Source: Pseudomonas putida S13.1.2 (GTDB lineage Bacteria > Pseudomonadota > Gammaproteobacteria > Pseudomonadales > Pseudomonadaceae). Taken from it: DNA of 64,000 bases. The notes beneath the pieces are model-generated. The model worked only from the letters and a program-made list of their open reading frames with translations. It did not search any database and had not been told where the DNA came from. The DNA lies in contig NZ_CP010979.1 in the NCBI RefSeq assembly GCF_000498395.2, forward strand, positions 3,162,001 to 3,226,000, given 5' to 3'. Shown here piece by piece: positions 27,158 through 40,699 of this stretch; within the stretch, counting starts at the first letter, position 1; each line of letters starts with the position of its first letter. Both the position numbers and the translations under genes were made by a program.

Positions 27158-27409
27158 TCACTCGTGCGACTTGCCCAGCAACCCAGGCAGCCCTTCTTCG
27201 GCCTTGACCAAAGCAAAGCGTGGCACCTGCTCGCCGTCAACCTCGACAGACTCCTGGAACATCAAAAGGGGGCGCACCCAGAAGCTGTAATCACCATACA
27301 GGCATTGGTAGAACACCATCCACTCTTCGTTCTCGGAGTGCCGCGCAACGCTGAAGACACGGTACTCAGGCCCTTTGTAATGCCGGTATACGCCTGGTTG
27401 TATCTGCAT
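27158..27409 (-). CDS. DUF1653 family protein
   Basis: An 83-aa protein that is essentially one DUF1653 domain: PGVYRHYKGPEYRVFSVARH, then WMVFYQCLYGDYSFWVRPL, and FQESVEVDG. Many aromatic residues and a single beta-rich fold are expected. No signal or membrane segment is present. I chose ATG 27409 because an upstream alternative adds residues overlapping the fadA terminator. Function unknown; it sits between topA and the fadBA operon on the same strand, with a terminator separating it from fadA. Confidence 0.85.
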   Translation of the reverse strand: MQIQPGVYRHYKGPEYRVFSVARHSENEEWMVFYQCLYGDYSFWVRPLLMFQESVEVDGEQVPRFALVKAEEGLPGLLGKSHE

Positions 27410-27436
27410 GTTGCCCACCCTCTTGAATAAACCTGT

Positions 27437-27467
27437 AAAAACAAAACCGGGGCACAAGGCCCCGGTT
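27437..27467 (-). terminator. intrinsic terminator of fadBA
   Basis: On the minus strand AACCGGGG pairs with CCCCGGTT (27467-27460 with 27452-27445) around a 7-base loop, and is followed by TTTTGTTTTT. It lies 17 bases past the fadA stop codon. Confidence 0.92.
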
Positions 27468-27484
27468 GCTATCCCGCAACGCGA

Positions 27485-28675
<1,191 letters not shown>

Positions 28676-28691
28676 CTAGCTCGTTGACCGC

Positions 28692-30839
<2,148 letters not shown>

Positions 30840-31209
30840 CAACTGATCTCCACGATATGGAAGCTGAACTGTACACGCCGATCGCTGCAGCAGAAGCAGG
30901 CCTAGCTGCCCTGCCCCAGGCACACCCGTCAGCGCGCTAGTCGGAAGTATGGCTTGGCGTCATGACATACAAACGCTCAATTCATACGCCCGTTTGATTT
31001 GGGTGTGCACACATTCTCCGAAAAGATCGGCGTTGTCAAATGCTCACGAGCACGGCGAAAACGCGACTTTCCAGTCACTTTGTATCGTCCGGGTACAAAA
31101 CATGATGACAGTGATCGCCGACCATTCATGTCAGCGATTGACCACGCTCAATTGAACAGTGCTGCATCTTTCGGCTTGCGCGGCAACCCAAGGCGGCTAC
31201 ACTGGCACT

Positions 31210-31319
31210 TGCTTGAGTGAATACCCGGCCTGCCTGGCCTTTTCTGCGCAGCAGAACGCAAAGCGGCGACTTGGCACCCCACCCCTTCAGGGTTCTGCCA
31301 AGCCGCCGCTTTGTCGTTT
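31210..31319 (+). ncRNA. candidate small RNA in the fadB upstream gap
   Basis: The 626-base gap 30840-31465 holds no supported gene. A sigma-70-like promoter (TTGCGC at 31176-31181, 16-base spacer, TACACT at 31198-31203) leads to a strong hairpin. Its stem is AAAGCGGCG-A-CTTGGCA (31260-31276) with TGCCAAG-C-CGCCGCTTT (31296-31312), 17 positions with one mismatch. After it comes GTCGTTT, a weak T-tract. The hairpin alone could instead be a terminator for the minus-strand gene ending at 31466, so a small-RNA gene is a hypothesis. Confidence 0.35.
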
Positions 31320-31342
31320 AAAGCTACTGAAACCGCCGCATT

Positions 31343-31433
31343 CCCTGTGGGAGCGGGCGTGCCCGCGAAGAATTGCCCGCGGTCGCTGGCACCGGCTACG
31401 CCGATGTTCGCGGGCCTGCCCGCTCCCACAGTG
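31343..31433. repeat. REP pair
   Basis: CTGTGGGAGCGGGCGTGCCC at the left and CGGGCCTGCCCGCTCCCACA at the right face each other. They can form a long imperfect palindrome. It lies just downstream of the gene ending at 31466. Confidence 0.85.
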
Positions 31434-31465
31434 GTCGGTGACAAGCCATCCTGATCGGTGGGCCG

Positions 31466-31903
31466 TCAGGCCAGGGTTTCGAGGACGTAGGCAACATCCT
31501 GCAACACAGCCGTATCGCCCCGTTCAGTCCAGTACAGGGCGATCATCCGCGCATCGGCTTCGACCTTGTAGACGCTCGCCGGCAAGCGCGCCAGAGGCTC
31601 AATGAAGCGTGGATCTTCGCAGGGCTCACGCCACTGGTTCCACCACACCCCCGGGCTGATCTGCCAGAAGCTGAAGCTGTCTTCATGCCCCCGACGGCGT
31701 GCCCGATGGTACTGCGGGCAAGGGCTTGGCGGCTCCTTTTCGAGCCAGTGCGGCCACTGCTGCGGCGCCAGCTGCATACCCAGCCCCATTCGCCGTGCCT
31801 CCAGGCGCAGCTTCATCTGCTCGCTCTGCTTGCGCGAGCCGCGCAGCCAGGAAAGCGGGCTGAGAATCAGCGCAAGGATTGACACCACCAGCAATACCGT
31901 CAT
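31466..31903 (-). CDS. membrane-anchored hypothetical protein
   Basis: A 145-aa protein with an N-terminal helix (MTVLLVVSILALILSPLSWL) and a cytoplasmic-type remainder containing basic stretches (RGSRKQSEQMKLRLEARR). The body is rich in Trp and Pro: APQQWPHWLEKEP, FSFWQISPGVWWNQW. A tail has ALYWTERGDTAVLQDVAYVL. I chose ATG 31903 because GGGA lies about 9 bases upstream; ATG 31918 and TTG 31930 are in-frame alternatives. I do not recognise the family. It is divergent from the universal stress gene. Confidence 0.65.
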   Translation of the reverse strand: MTVLLVVSILALILSPLSWLRGSRKQSEQMKLRLEARRMGLGMQLAPQQWPHWLEKEPPSPCPQYHRARRRGHEDSFSFWQISPGVWWNQWREPCEDPRFIEPLARLPASVYKVEADARMIALYWTERGDTAVLQDVAYVLETLA

Positions 31904-32011
31904 ATCAGTAGTTCCCATAAAGCGTTGCAAATGAGCTGGTTAGCCATTTCACGGAAGACCCGCCCGAAAGCGACCATACTTCTTCTATCGCGATTGTCAG
32001 GAGTACCGCTC

Positions 32012-32455
32012 ATGTCCTACGAACATCTTCTGGTCGCCGTCGACCTGACCGAAGAATGCGACCCGGTGATCAAGCGCGCCATGGCGCTGGCCAAACCTTC
32101 GAATGCCAAGGTTTCGCTGGTGCACATCGTCGAGCCGATGGCCATGGCATTCGGCGGTGACGTACCCATGGACCTGTCGCAACTGCAACAGCAACAGTTC
32201 GACCAGGCCAAGGAGCGCATGGACCGCCTGTTCAACAAATACCCCGACATCCAGCGCGGCGATTCGCACCTGACCTACGGCCAACCGCGCCAGGAAATCC
32301 ACCAACTGGCCAAGGACCAGAGGTGCGACCTGATCGTGGTCGGCAGCCATGGCCGCCATGGCCTGGCGTTGCTGCTGGGCTCCACGGCCAATGACGTGCT
32401 GCACGGCGCACCGTGCGATGTACTGGCGGTGCGGTTGCAGAAGAAGACTGATTAA
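32012..32455 (+). CDS. universal stress protein (UspA family)
   Basis: A 147-aa single-domain UspA fold. The start is YEHLLVAVDLTEECDPVIK, and the ATP-binding type motif is VVGSHGRHGLALLLGSTANDVLHGAPCDVLAVR, matching G-2x-G-9x-G(S/T). The ATP-binding subclass is therefore likely. Role: general stress endurance; the specific target is unknown. A CAGGAG precedes ATG 32012 by 9 bases. Confidence 0.92.
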   Translation: MSYEHLLVAVDLTEECDPVIKRAMALAKPSNAKVSLVHIVEPMAMAFGGDVPMDLSQLQQQQFDQAKERMDRLFNKYPDIQRGDSHLTYGQPRQEIHQLAKDQRCDLIVVGSHGRHGLALLLGSTANDVLHGAPCDVLAVRLQKKTD

Positions 32456-32463
32456 ACCTGCCC

Positions 32464-32560
32464 CGGCCCTATCGCCGGCAAGCCAGCTCCCACAGGGGTA
32501 CCACAAGGCTTGAAACCTGTGGCGTACCTGTGGGAGCTGGCTTGCCGGCGATAGGGCCAG
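32464..32560. repeat. REP pair
   Basis: GGCCCTATCGCCGGCAAGCC at the left and its complement ending GGCGATAGGGCC at the right, around about 40 spacer bases. It separates the universal stress gene from the 3' end of uup. Confidence 0.88.
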
Positions 32561-32576
32561 TTCAGGCTGACGCCGA

Positions 32577-34505
<1,929 letters not shown>

Positions 34506-34726
34506 GTTGGTCTCCATAAATCGGGCGCGCATTCTACCTGACTTGGCCCTCGACAGCATCCGCCTCGCCACCCGACGAGGGCTTTGCGACATCTGGTCGA
34601 AGTTAATATCCCGATACAAGCACAGTGCTTTCACCCGCCGCCGGCAAACAGCTAAGCTAAGGCAATTGCTTCCAACAGTGCTGGCTCCGCCGTCACTTCC
34701 CCATGGTTCAACTGCCCGGACGTATC

Positions 34727-36652
34727 ATGCGCAGCCGCCTGTTACATATTGCATCCTGCCTGCTGCTCACCGCTGCCACCTGCGCGGCGCAGGCCACCGA
34801 CCTCACCCAGCAACGCCAGTACTACGACGAGGCCAAGCGCGCGCTGGCCAAGGGCGACAAAGGCCCGTACCTGCGCTATGCCCAAGCCCTGAGCGACTAC
34901 CCGCTGACACCCTACCTGGCCTACGACGAGCTTACCGCCCGCCTCAAAAACGCCAGCAACCAGGAAATCGAAGGCTTTCTTGCCAAGCATGGCGACCTGC
35001 CACAGGCCAACTGGATGAAACTGCGCTGGCTACGCTGGCTGGCCGAGCGCGGCGAATGGGACACCTTCGTCAAATACTACGACCCCAAGCTCAACTTTAC
35101 CGAACTGGACTGCCTCAACGGCCAGTATCAGCTCAGCCATGGCCTGCGCGCCGAGGGCTACGCCACAGCCGACAAACTGTGGAGCGTCGGCAAGTCGCAA
35201 CCTGCCGCCTGCGACACGCTGTTCGGCATGTGGGCGGCCGAAGGGCAGCTGACCGAAGCCAAGCGCTGGGAACGCACCAAGCTGGCGGCCCAGAGCCGCA
35301 ACTACGCCTTGGCCAACAACCTGGTCAAGACGCTGACCACGCTCGGCCCGCAGGGGCGTCTGCTGGTCGACGTGGCGCAGAAGCCTGAGCTGCTCAACCA
35401 GCCGTCGCGCTTCACCCCGGCCAACGAAGCCATGTCCGATGTGGTCAGCCTCGGCCTGCGCCGCCTGGCCCGGCAGGACCCGGAGCGGGCCATGGCACTG
35501 CTCGACGATTACGCCCAGCGCATGCACTTTTCCCGCGACGAAAAAGTTGCCATCGCCCGCGAAATCGGCCTGACCCTGGCACGCCGCTACGACCCGCGCG
35601 CACTCGACCTGATGACCCGCTACGACCCCGAGTTGCGCGACAACACCGTCAGCGAATGGCGCCTGCGCCTGCTGCTGCGCCTGGGCCGCTGGGAAGATGC
35701 CTACGCGCTGACCAAGCGCCTGCCCCAGGACCTGGCCGGCAGCAGCCGCTGGAAATACTGGCAGGCACGCAGCCTGGAGCTGGCCGAGCCGAACAACCCG
35801 CAGATCCCGCTGCTGTACAAGACCGTCGCCCGTGAGCGCGACTTCTACGGTTTCCTTGCCGCCGACCGGGCACAGACGCCGTACCAGCTGAACAACAAGC
35901 CCCTGCTGCTGAGCCCGCAACTGGTCAAGAAGGTCCGCAACACACCCGGTATCCAGCGTGCACTGGAATTCCACGCCCGCGGCCAGATCGTCGAGGGCCG
36001 CCGCGAGTGGTACCACGTCAGCCGCCACTTCACCCGCGACGAAATGGTTGCCCAGGCACGCCTGGGCTACGATCTGCGCTGGTACTTCCCGGCCATCCGC
36101 ACCATCAGCCAGGCGCAATACTGGGACGACCTGGACATCCGCTTCCCGATGGCCCACCGCGACACCCTGGTGCGCGAAGCCAAGGTCCGCGGCCTGCATT
36201 CGAGCTGGGTATTCGCCATCACCCGGCAAGAAAGTGCATTCATGGAGGATGCGCGCTCGCCGGTGGGCGCCAGCGGCCTGATGCAGCTGATGCCGGCCAC
36301 GGCCAAAGAGACCGCGCGCAAGTTCAGCATCCCGCTGGCATCGCCGGCGCAGGTGCTGAACCCGGACAAGAACATCCAGCTGGGCGCAGCCTACCTGAGC
36401 CAGGTGCACAGCCAGTTCAACGGCAACCGGGTGCTGGCCTCGGCGGCCTACAACGCAGGGCCCGGGCGCGTGCGGCAGTGGCTGAAAGGCGCCAAGCACC
36501 TGAGCTTCGATGTGTGGGTGGAATCGATCCCGTTCGACGAAACGCGCCAATATGTGCAGAACGTGCTGTCGTATTCGGTGATCTACGGGCAGAAGCTGAA
36601 TTCGCCGCAGCCGCTGGTGGATTGGCATGAGCGGTATTTCGATGACATGTAA
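34727..36652 (+). CDS. slt: soluble lytic murein transglycosylase
   Basis: A 641-aa periplasmic enzyme. A signal peptide (LLHIASCLLLTAATCAAQA) is followed by a long alpha-superhelical ring domain and a C-terminal catalytic domain. The active Glu is in ITRQESAFMEDARSPVGASG, followed by LMQLMPATAKETARKF, VLASAAYNAGPGRVRQW and a final RYFDDM. It cleaves peptidoglycan glycan strands to anhydro-muropeptides, feeding the recycling enzymes such as NagZ. I chose ATG 34727 because the predicted signal peptide begins there (MRSRLL); an ATG at 34703 lies in frame but gives a poor N-terminus. Confidence 0.92.
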   Translation: MRSRLLHIASCLLLTAATCAAQATDLTQQRQYYDEAKRALAKGDKGPYLRYAQALSDYPLTPYLAYDELTARLKNASNQEIEGFLAKHGDLPQANWMKLRWLRWLAERGEWDTFVKYYDPKLNFTELDCLNGQYQLSHGLRAEGYATADKLWSVGKSQPAACDTLFGMWAAEGQLTEAKRWERTKLAAQSRNYALANNLVKTLTTLGPQGRLLVDVAQKPELLNQPSRFTPANEAMSDVVSLGLRRLARQDPERAMALLDDYAQRMHFSRDEKVAIAREIGLTLARRYDPRALDLMTRYDPELRDNTVSEWRLRLLLRLGRWEDAYALTKRLPQDLAGSSRWKYWQARSLELAEPNNPQIPLLYKTVARERDFYGFLAADRAQTPYQLNNKPLLLSPQLVKKVRNTPGIQRALEFHARGQIVEGRREWYHVSRHFTRDEMVAQARLGYDLRWYFPAIRTISQAQYWDDLDIRFPMAHRDTLVREAKVRGLHSSWVFAITRQESAFMEDARSPVGASGLMQLMPATAKETARKFSIPLASPAQVLNPDKNIQLGAAYLSQVHSQFNGNRVLASAAYNAGPGRVRQWLKGAKHLSFDVWVESIPFDETRQYVQNVLSYSVIYGQKLNSPQPLVDWHERYFDDM

Positions 36653-36667
36653 GGCCTGCTGAACCTG

Positions 36668-36769
36668 AACCGGCCCTATCGCCGGCAAGCCAGCTCCCAC
36701 AGGTTCATCACAGGTTCGAAGACTTGTGCGCTACCTGTGGGAGCTGGCTTGCCGGCGATAGGGCCGGTT
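36668..36769. repeat. REP pair
   Basis: AACCGGCCCTATCGCCGGCA at the left and its complement at the right, facing each other around an AT-richer middle. It fills the gap between converging slt and the MOSC gene. Confidence 0.88.
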
Positions 36770-36781
36770 CAGGCAGCACAT

Positions 36782-37585
36782 TCACTCCAGAACTTCCACC
36801 TGCATTCCTACTTCAAGCCACCCACTGCCATCCACTGCCAGGTTCTGCCCGAACAGCACATCCCCCTCCTTTTCGCGGAAGGTCTTGAGCGTTGTCATCG
36901 GCTCGCGGTCGATACTGCGCTGCCCGGTTGCCGGATCGATGGTCGTGAAGATGCACCGCACACTGGGCTTGAGCAGGCGAAATTCCAGGTTGCCGATACG
37001 GATCCGCTTCCAGCCATCCTCGGCAAACGGCTCCGCCCCTTGCACCACCAGGTTGGGCCGAAAGCGCAGCATTTCCATGGGCCGGCCAATACGCCGGTTG
37101 AGCTCGTCCAGCGAGCCCTGCCCAATCAGCAGCAAGGGGAAGCCATCGGGGAACGCCGCCCGATCACTGTTGTAGCCATAGCCATTGGGCAGGTAACGCG
37201 CGCGCTGCTCCGGGCAATGCACCAGCCGCACAGCCTTGCCCAGCAACCCGCTCAACCAGGCCGCCGCTGCGTCGCCGGCATCCGGCACGCGCAAGGTGTC
37301 GCGCCAGATCGTCACGCCGCGCAGGGCGTCATCGGCAGCGGGCACAGGCACCTGCAACGGCACCCGCCCAGGCGCCTGCAGCAGTAACTGGCCGTTGTCG
37401 TCATCGCGCGCGTCGATCTGGCCAAGTTGTGGCCAGGCCCGCTGGGTCAGGCAGCGTCCATTTTCTTCCTCCACGACCATCCAGCGCCGGTCGCCCTGCA
37501 ACCCCAACAACCCGACCCTTGATGCCTGCAGGCTTTGCGCCTGACCCGACTTCACCGGGTATCGATACAGCTCACTGAGAAACAT
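36782..37585 (-). CDS. MOSC-domain molybdenum cofactor-binding protein (YcbX-like)
   Basis: A 267-aa protein with an N-terminal MOSC_N domain (ELYRYPVKSGQAQSL, GLQGDRRWMVVEEENG) and a C-terminal MOSC domain (NSDRAAFPDGFPLLLIG, FRPNLVVQGAEPFAEDGWKR, LKPSVRCIFTTIDP). The Cys of SVRC matches the cofactor-linked Cys of the family. It is shorter than E. coli YcbX (about 370 aa) because it lacks the C-terminal 2Fe-2S domain. Such proteins reduce N-hydroxylated compounds or deliver Moco sulfur; the partner here is unknown. ATG 37585 begins at MFLSELYRYPVK. Confidence 0.88.
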   Translation of the reverse strand: MFLSELYRYPVKSGQAQSLQASRVGLLGLQGDRRWMVVEEENGRCLTQRAWPQLGQIDARDDDNGQLLLQAPGRVPLQVPVPAADDALRGVTIWRDTLRVPDAGDAAAAWLSGLLGKAVRLVHCPEQRARYLPNGYGYNSDRAAFPDGFPLLLIGQGSLDELNRRIGRPMEMLRFRPNLVVQGAEPFAEDGWKRIRIGNLEFRLLKPSVRCIFTTIDPATGQRSIDREPMTTLKTFREKEGDVLFGQNLAVDGSGWLEVGMQVEVLE

Positions 37586-37640
37586 CCCTGCCGCCTCGCG
37601 TCATGCCAAATGCCAAGCTTATACCCGGCAGGCCCGGCGA

Positions 37641-38576
37641 TCACGCAGTGGCGGCATCCAGTAGCAGGCGTTGCTTGACCACATCGACCAGACGATCAGG
37701 CTGGAACTTGGACAGGAAGTTGTCGCACCCTACCTTCTTCACCATGGATTCGTTGAAACTGCCCGAGAGCGAGGTGTGCAAGACTACGTAGAGCTGGCGC
37801 AAACGGGCATCGCTGCGAATTTCGGTGGTCAGCCGGTAGCCGTCCATTTCCGGCATTTCGGCGTCGGTGAACACCATCAGCAGTTTTTCGCACACGTCCT
37901 CGCCGGCATCGGCCCAGGCCTTGAGCATGCGCAACGCCTTCAGGCCGTCACTGGCCATGTGCAACTTCACGCCCAGCTGAGAAAGGGTGTCGCGCAACTG
38001 CGCCAGGGCCACACTGGAGTCGTCAACCAGCAGCACCTCGCGGCCACGGGCACGGGCCAGCACCGGGTCGGCGAGCTTTTCGCCGGAAACCCGGGCGTTG
38101 TACGGCACAATCTCAGCCAGCACCTTCTCCACGTCGATGACCTCAACCAGCTTTTCATCGACCTTGGTGATGGCCGTCAGGTAGTGCTGGCGCCCGGCGC
38201 TGGCAGGCGGCGGCATGATCGACTCCCAGTTCATGTTGACGATGCGGTCGACGCCGCCCACCAGAAAGGCCTGTACCGAACGGTTGTACTCGGTGACGAT
38301 GATGGTGCTGTCCGGCCCTGGCTGCAGCGGGCGCATGCCGATCGCCTGGGACAGGTCGATCACCGGCAGGGTCTGGCCGCGCAGGTTGACCACCCCGCAG
38401 ACGAAGGCGTGGCGTTGGGGCATCAGGGTCAGCTTGGGCAGTTGCAGCACTTCCTGCACTTTGAACACGTTGATCGCGAACAACTGTCGGCCGGCCAGGC
38501 GAAACATCAGAATTTCCAGGCGGTTCTCACCCACCAGTTGCGTGCGTTGGTCTACTGTGTCGAGAATGCCAGCCAT
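37641..38576 (-). CDS. cheV: chemotaxis protein CheV
   Basis: A 311-aa fusion of a CheW-like domain (about 12-165: FRLAGRQLFAINVFKVQEVL, GVVNLRGQTLPVIDL) and a C-terminal receiver (about 185-305). The receiver phosphorylation site is the Asp in VFTDAEMPEMDGYRL, with DDSS near the start and the conserved Lys in LSKFQPDRL. CheV couples receptors to CheA and can act as a phosphate sink. A near-perfect sigma-28 promoter lies 47 bases upstream, tying it to the flagellar/chemotaxis regulon. Confidence 0.94.
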   Translation of the reverse strand: MAGILDTVDQRTQLVGENRLEILMFRLAGRQLFAINVFKVQEVLQLPKLTLMPQRHAFVCGVVNLRGQTLPVIDLSQAIGMRPLQPGPDSTIIVTEYNRSVQAFLVGGVDRIVNMNWESIMPPPASAGRQHYLTAITKVDEKLVEVIDVEKVLAEIVPYNARVSGEKLADPVLARARGREVLLVDDSSVALAQLRDTLSQLGVKLHMASDGLKALRMLKAWADAGEDVCEKLLMVFTDAEMPEMDGYRLTTEIRSDARLRQLYVVLHTSLSGSFNESMVKKVGCDNFLSKFQPDRLVDVVKQRLLLDAATA

Positions 38577-38927
38577 TGGAAAACCCCCAGGCTTGAGTCA
38601 AAAAAGTGAAAACATCCACCCTGTATCGGCGGCTTCACGTACACCTTGACCCTTGCGGGAAAATGCCGTGAAGGCAATTGATATCACTTTACCATCATGC
38701 TTTACTGCGGGCATTCCACGGTAAATCAGCAGCGGCGACAAAAGTTCCCCACCTGACCCCGATATCAGGGAAACCCCTAGCTGCAATCGGGCGCAACCTG
38801 ATGTTCGCGATATCCTTTAGCCATTAATGTGACGCCATTCTCAATGCATGAATGGAGTCAGGCTTTTGCTAGCTATCGTTTTGGCGTGCCCGCCCCCTGC
38901 GCCTGCCCTACGCGCGGGGACCTGATC
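38577..38927. other. gap between cheV and the Hpt-like gene
   Basis: This 351-base stretch contains no gene I can support. The one clear signal is the sigma-28 promoter of cheV at 38623-38649 (minus strand). The plus-strand side, 38660-38927, has AT-rich patches around 38680-38700 and 38805-38830 that might hold the promoter of the next gene, but no motif I can name. Confidence 0.5.
38623..38649 (-). promoter_or_regulatory. sigma-28 (FliA) promoter of cheV
   Basis: On the minus strand the sequence is TCAA-N15-GCCGATAC. This matches the flagellar sigma-28 consensus (TCAAG/TAAA, N15, GCCGATAA) in all but the last base. Its -10 end is 47 bases from the cheV start. The aer gene carries the same core. 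Confidence 0.85.
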
Positions 38928-39437
38928 ATGGACACTGCCTTATCGTTCGATGACGCCCTGCAGAATTACCTGCTGGATGCCCAGGTATTGCTGACCCAGG
39001 CCCAGGAATGCCTGCAGCATCTGGAACTGATCGACAATGATCCGGATGCCTGCCGCTGCCTGGACAACACCCTCGACAACCTTGCCCGGCAGGCCACGCG
39101 CCTGGGCCTGCGTGAAGTCGCCCATTACACCAACGCCCTGCAGCAGTTGCTCGCCCCCGCCTGTCACGGCGGTTGCCTGCAACGTGAAGCCCTGCCCGCG
39201 CTGGGGGCCTGCCTAACCTTGCTGGCCTGGCAACTGGAACTGCTCGATACCCGTACCGGGCGACTGAACCTGGACATCGGCGAACAACTGGTGTTGCTGA
39301 GCGACCTGGCCAAGGTCGTGCAAAAACCCTTTGCGCCGGCCTGTGCTTCCTGCGACGAGCAAGGCAGCGTTTGCCTGCATTCGCACACCACAGTGGCAGT
39401 GGGCACAGGCACCGGCCGCTGGAATCCACCGTATTAA
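38928..39437 (+). CDS. hypothetical protein resembling a degenerate Hpt domain
   Basis: A 169-aa cytoplasmic protein, mostly helical. Residues 8-70 (FDDALQNYLLDAQVLLTQAQ, then CLQHLELIDNDPDACRCLDN and TLDNLARQATRLGLREVAHY) follow the helix pattern of an Hpt/CheA-P1 domain. The phosphoacceptor motif HxxKG is absent; the position corresponds to NTLDNLARQ. The C-terminus carries CASC and a Gly/Thr-rich tail. It might be a non-phosphorylatable adaptor or an inhibitor. It lies between cheV and a NarL-type two-component pair on the strand of the latter. ATG 38928 has GGGGA 8 bases upstream. Family assignment is an inference. Confidence 0.6.
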   Translation: MDTALSFDDALQNYLLDAQVLLTQAQECLQHLELIDNDPDACRCLDNTLDNLARQATRLGLREVAHYTNALQQLLAPACHGGCLQREALPALGACLTLLAWQLELLDTRTGRLNLDIGEQLVLLSDLAKVVQKPFAPACASCDEQGSVCLHSHTTVAVGTGTGRWNPPY

Positions 39438-39802
39438 CCTGACACAAAGTGCAACTAAGCACGATTATTCACGCCCTGCCGAGATCGAACTTGAAAAGTT
39501 CTGCAAGCTTTCGGGGGCCACGTTGGATCATTACCGCACTAGTTGCACGACAAGTGTGTAATGCGCGATCAATGGGTGGCATTTTGCTACCCGCCAATGC
39601 CCGACTTGCAGGCGTTTCAAGGCGTTACCCAGCCGCGACCGATACAGTGCGAAGTGGTAATATGCGCCCCCACAAACGCTTGCAACCTGAATAAAGGTTG
39701 AACGATCACGTGTTCAAAAAAACATCGAAAGTACTGCGCCAAAGCCTCTGAGCAGCATTGTGCAAGGCCTTCATCAGCAATACTTCAGTGGCTTCCCTAC
39801 CT
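39438..39802 (+). other. leader gap before the sensor kinase, with possible 13-codon peptide
   Basis: This 365-base gap has no full gene. Near its end an ORF at 39710-39751 (GTG start, MFKKTSKVLRQSL, stop) has AAGG 10 bases upstream, and an A-rich run follows its start. It could be a leader peptide for the kinase gene beginning at 39803, or chance. No terminator hairpin with a T-run was found nearby. Confidence 0.3.
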
Positions 39803-40699
39803 ATGCTCCCACGCTTGAAGACTTCTTTGCGTTGCTGGTCCCGCGTTGCCCTGCTGCGTTGGGCGACCGCCGCGCTATGCGTGGCCTCGCTGGGTGCCAA
39901 CCTGATACTGCACCTGGCCAACCAGGCAGTCCCGGCCACCCTGCTGGTGCTGCAACTGGCCGCTACGCTCGGTACCGTGGTCTGCCTGGGCCTGAGCGCC
40001 AGGTCGATCAGCCTGCGCCCGGCAGAACTGGCCGAGCGTATGCTCAAAGTCCAGGAAGACGAGCGCCAGCATTTGAGCCGGGAACTGCACGACGACATCG
40101 GCCAGATGCTCACTGCCGCCAAGCTGCAACTGCAGTGGCTGCAACGGCGCATGCCCGACGAGCTGCAGGGCCACTGCAACACCCTGCGCAGCACGCTGGA
40201 TGACACCCTGGGCAACGTGCGCGACGTGTCAGCCCTGCTCAACCCTCGGCAACTGGCCAGCCTTGGCCTGGAAGCCAGCCTGCGCGCGCACCTGGTGCGC
40301 ACCCTGGCCAGCAGCGGCGTGCACTGGAGCCTGGCGTGCAACCAGCGCCTGGGCGGCATCGACGAGGCGGTGGCCATGGCGGTGTTTCGCATTACCCAAG
40401 AGGCCGTGACCAACATGCTGCGCCACGCCCAGGCAAACAACCTGATCATCCAGTTGCAGCGCACCCCCGAGGGGCTGGCGTTGTCGATCCACGACGATGG
40501 CCGTGGGTTCGTCCCGGCACGGCACCCGGCCGAAGCTGGCCAGCGTGGCCTGGCCGGCATGCAGGAGCGGGTCACCGCGTTGCAGGGCAGCCTCGACATC
40601 ACCAGCCAGCTCGGCCTGGGCACGCGTATCGAGGCGGTGTTCCCATGGCCTGCGCGTACCCAGCAACGCGCCGGGAGTACTGCCACCCATGCCCTGTAG
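39803..40699 (+). CDS. NarL-family sensor histidine kinase
   Basis: A 298-aa membrane kinase. Two transmembrane helices (about residues 15-36 and 43-65) are joined by only a few residues, so there is almost no periplasmic sensor. A HisKA_3 dimerisation domain has the phospho-His H96 in EDERQHLSRELHDDIGQML. A HATPase follows: FRITQEAVTNMLRHAQA (N-box), SIHDDGRGFVP (G1) and GQRGLAGMQERV (G2). It probably phosphorylates the partner regulator whose gene overlaps its 3' end by 11 bases. The signal is unknown. ATG 39803 is chosen because TTG 39758 adds a non-homologous tail. Confidence 0.85.
   Translation: MLPRLKTSLRCWSRVALLRWATAALCVASLGANLILHLANQAVPATLLVLQLAATLGTVVCLGLSARSISLRPAELAERMLKVQEDERQHLSRELHDDIGQMLTAAKLQLQWLQRRMPDELQGHCNTLRSTLDDTLGNVRDVSALLNPRQLASLGLEASLRAHLVRTLASSGVHWSLACNQRLGGIDEAVAMAVFRITQEAVTNMLRHAQANNLIIQLQRTPEGLALSIHDDGRGFVPARHPAEAGQRGLAGMQERVTALQGSLDITSQLGLGTRIEAVFPWPARTQQRAGSTATHAL

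Noticed and set aside
30970..30996. CAAAC...GTTTG upstream of fadBA as a PsrA operator
   Set aside because: The half-sites are 17 bases apart, far more than the 2-4 bases of PsrA sites. A longer spacing could still be something else, but it is not called.
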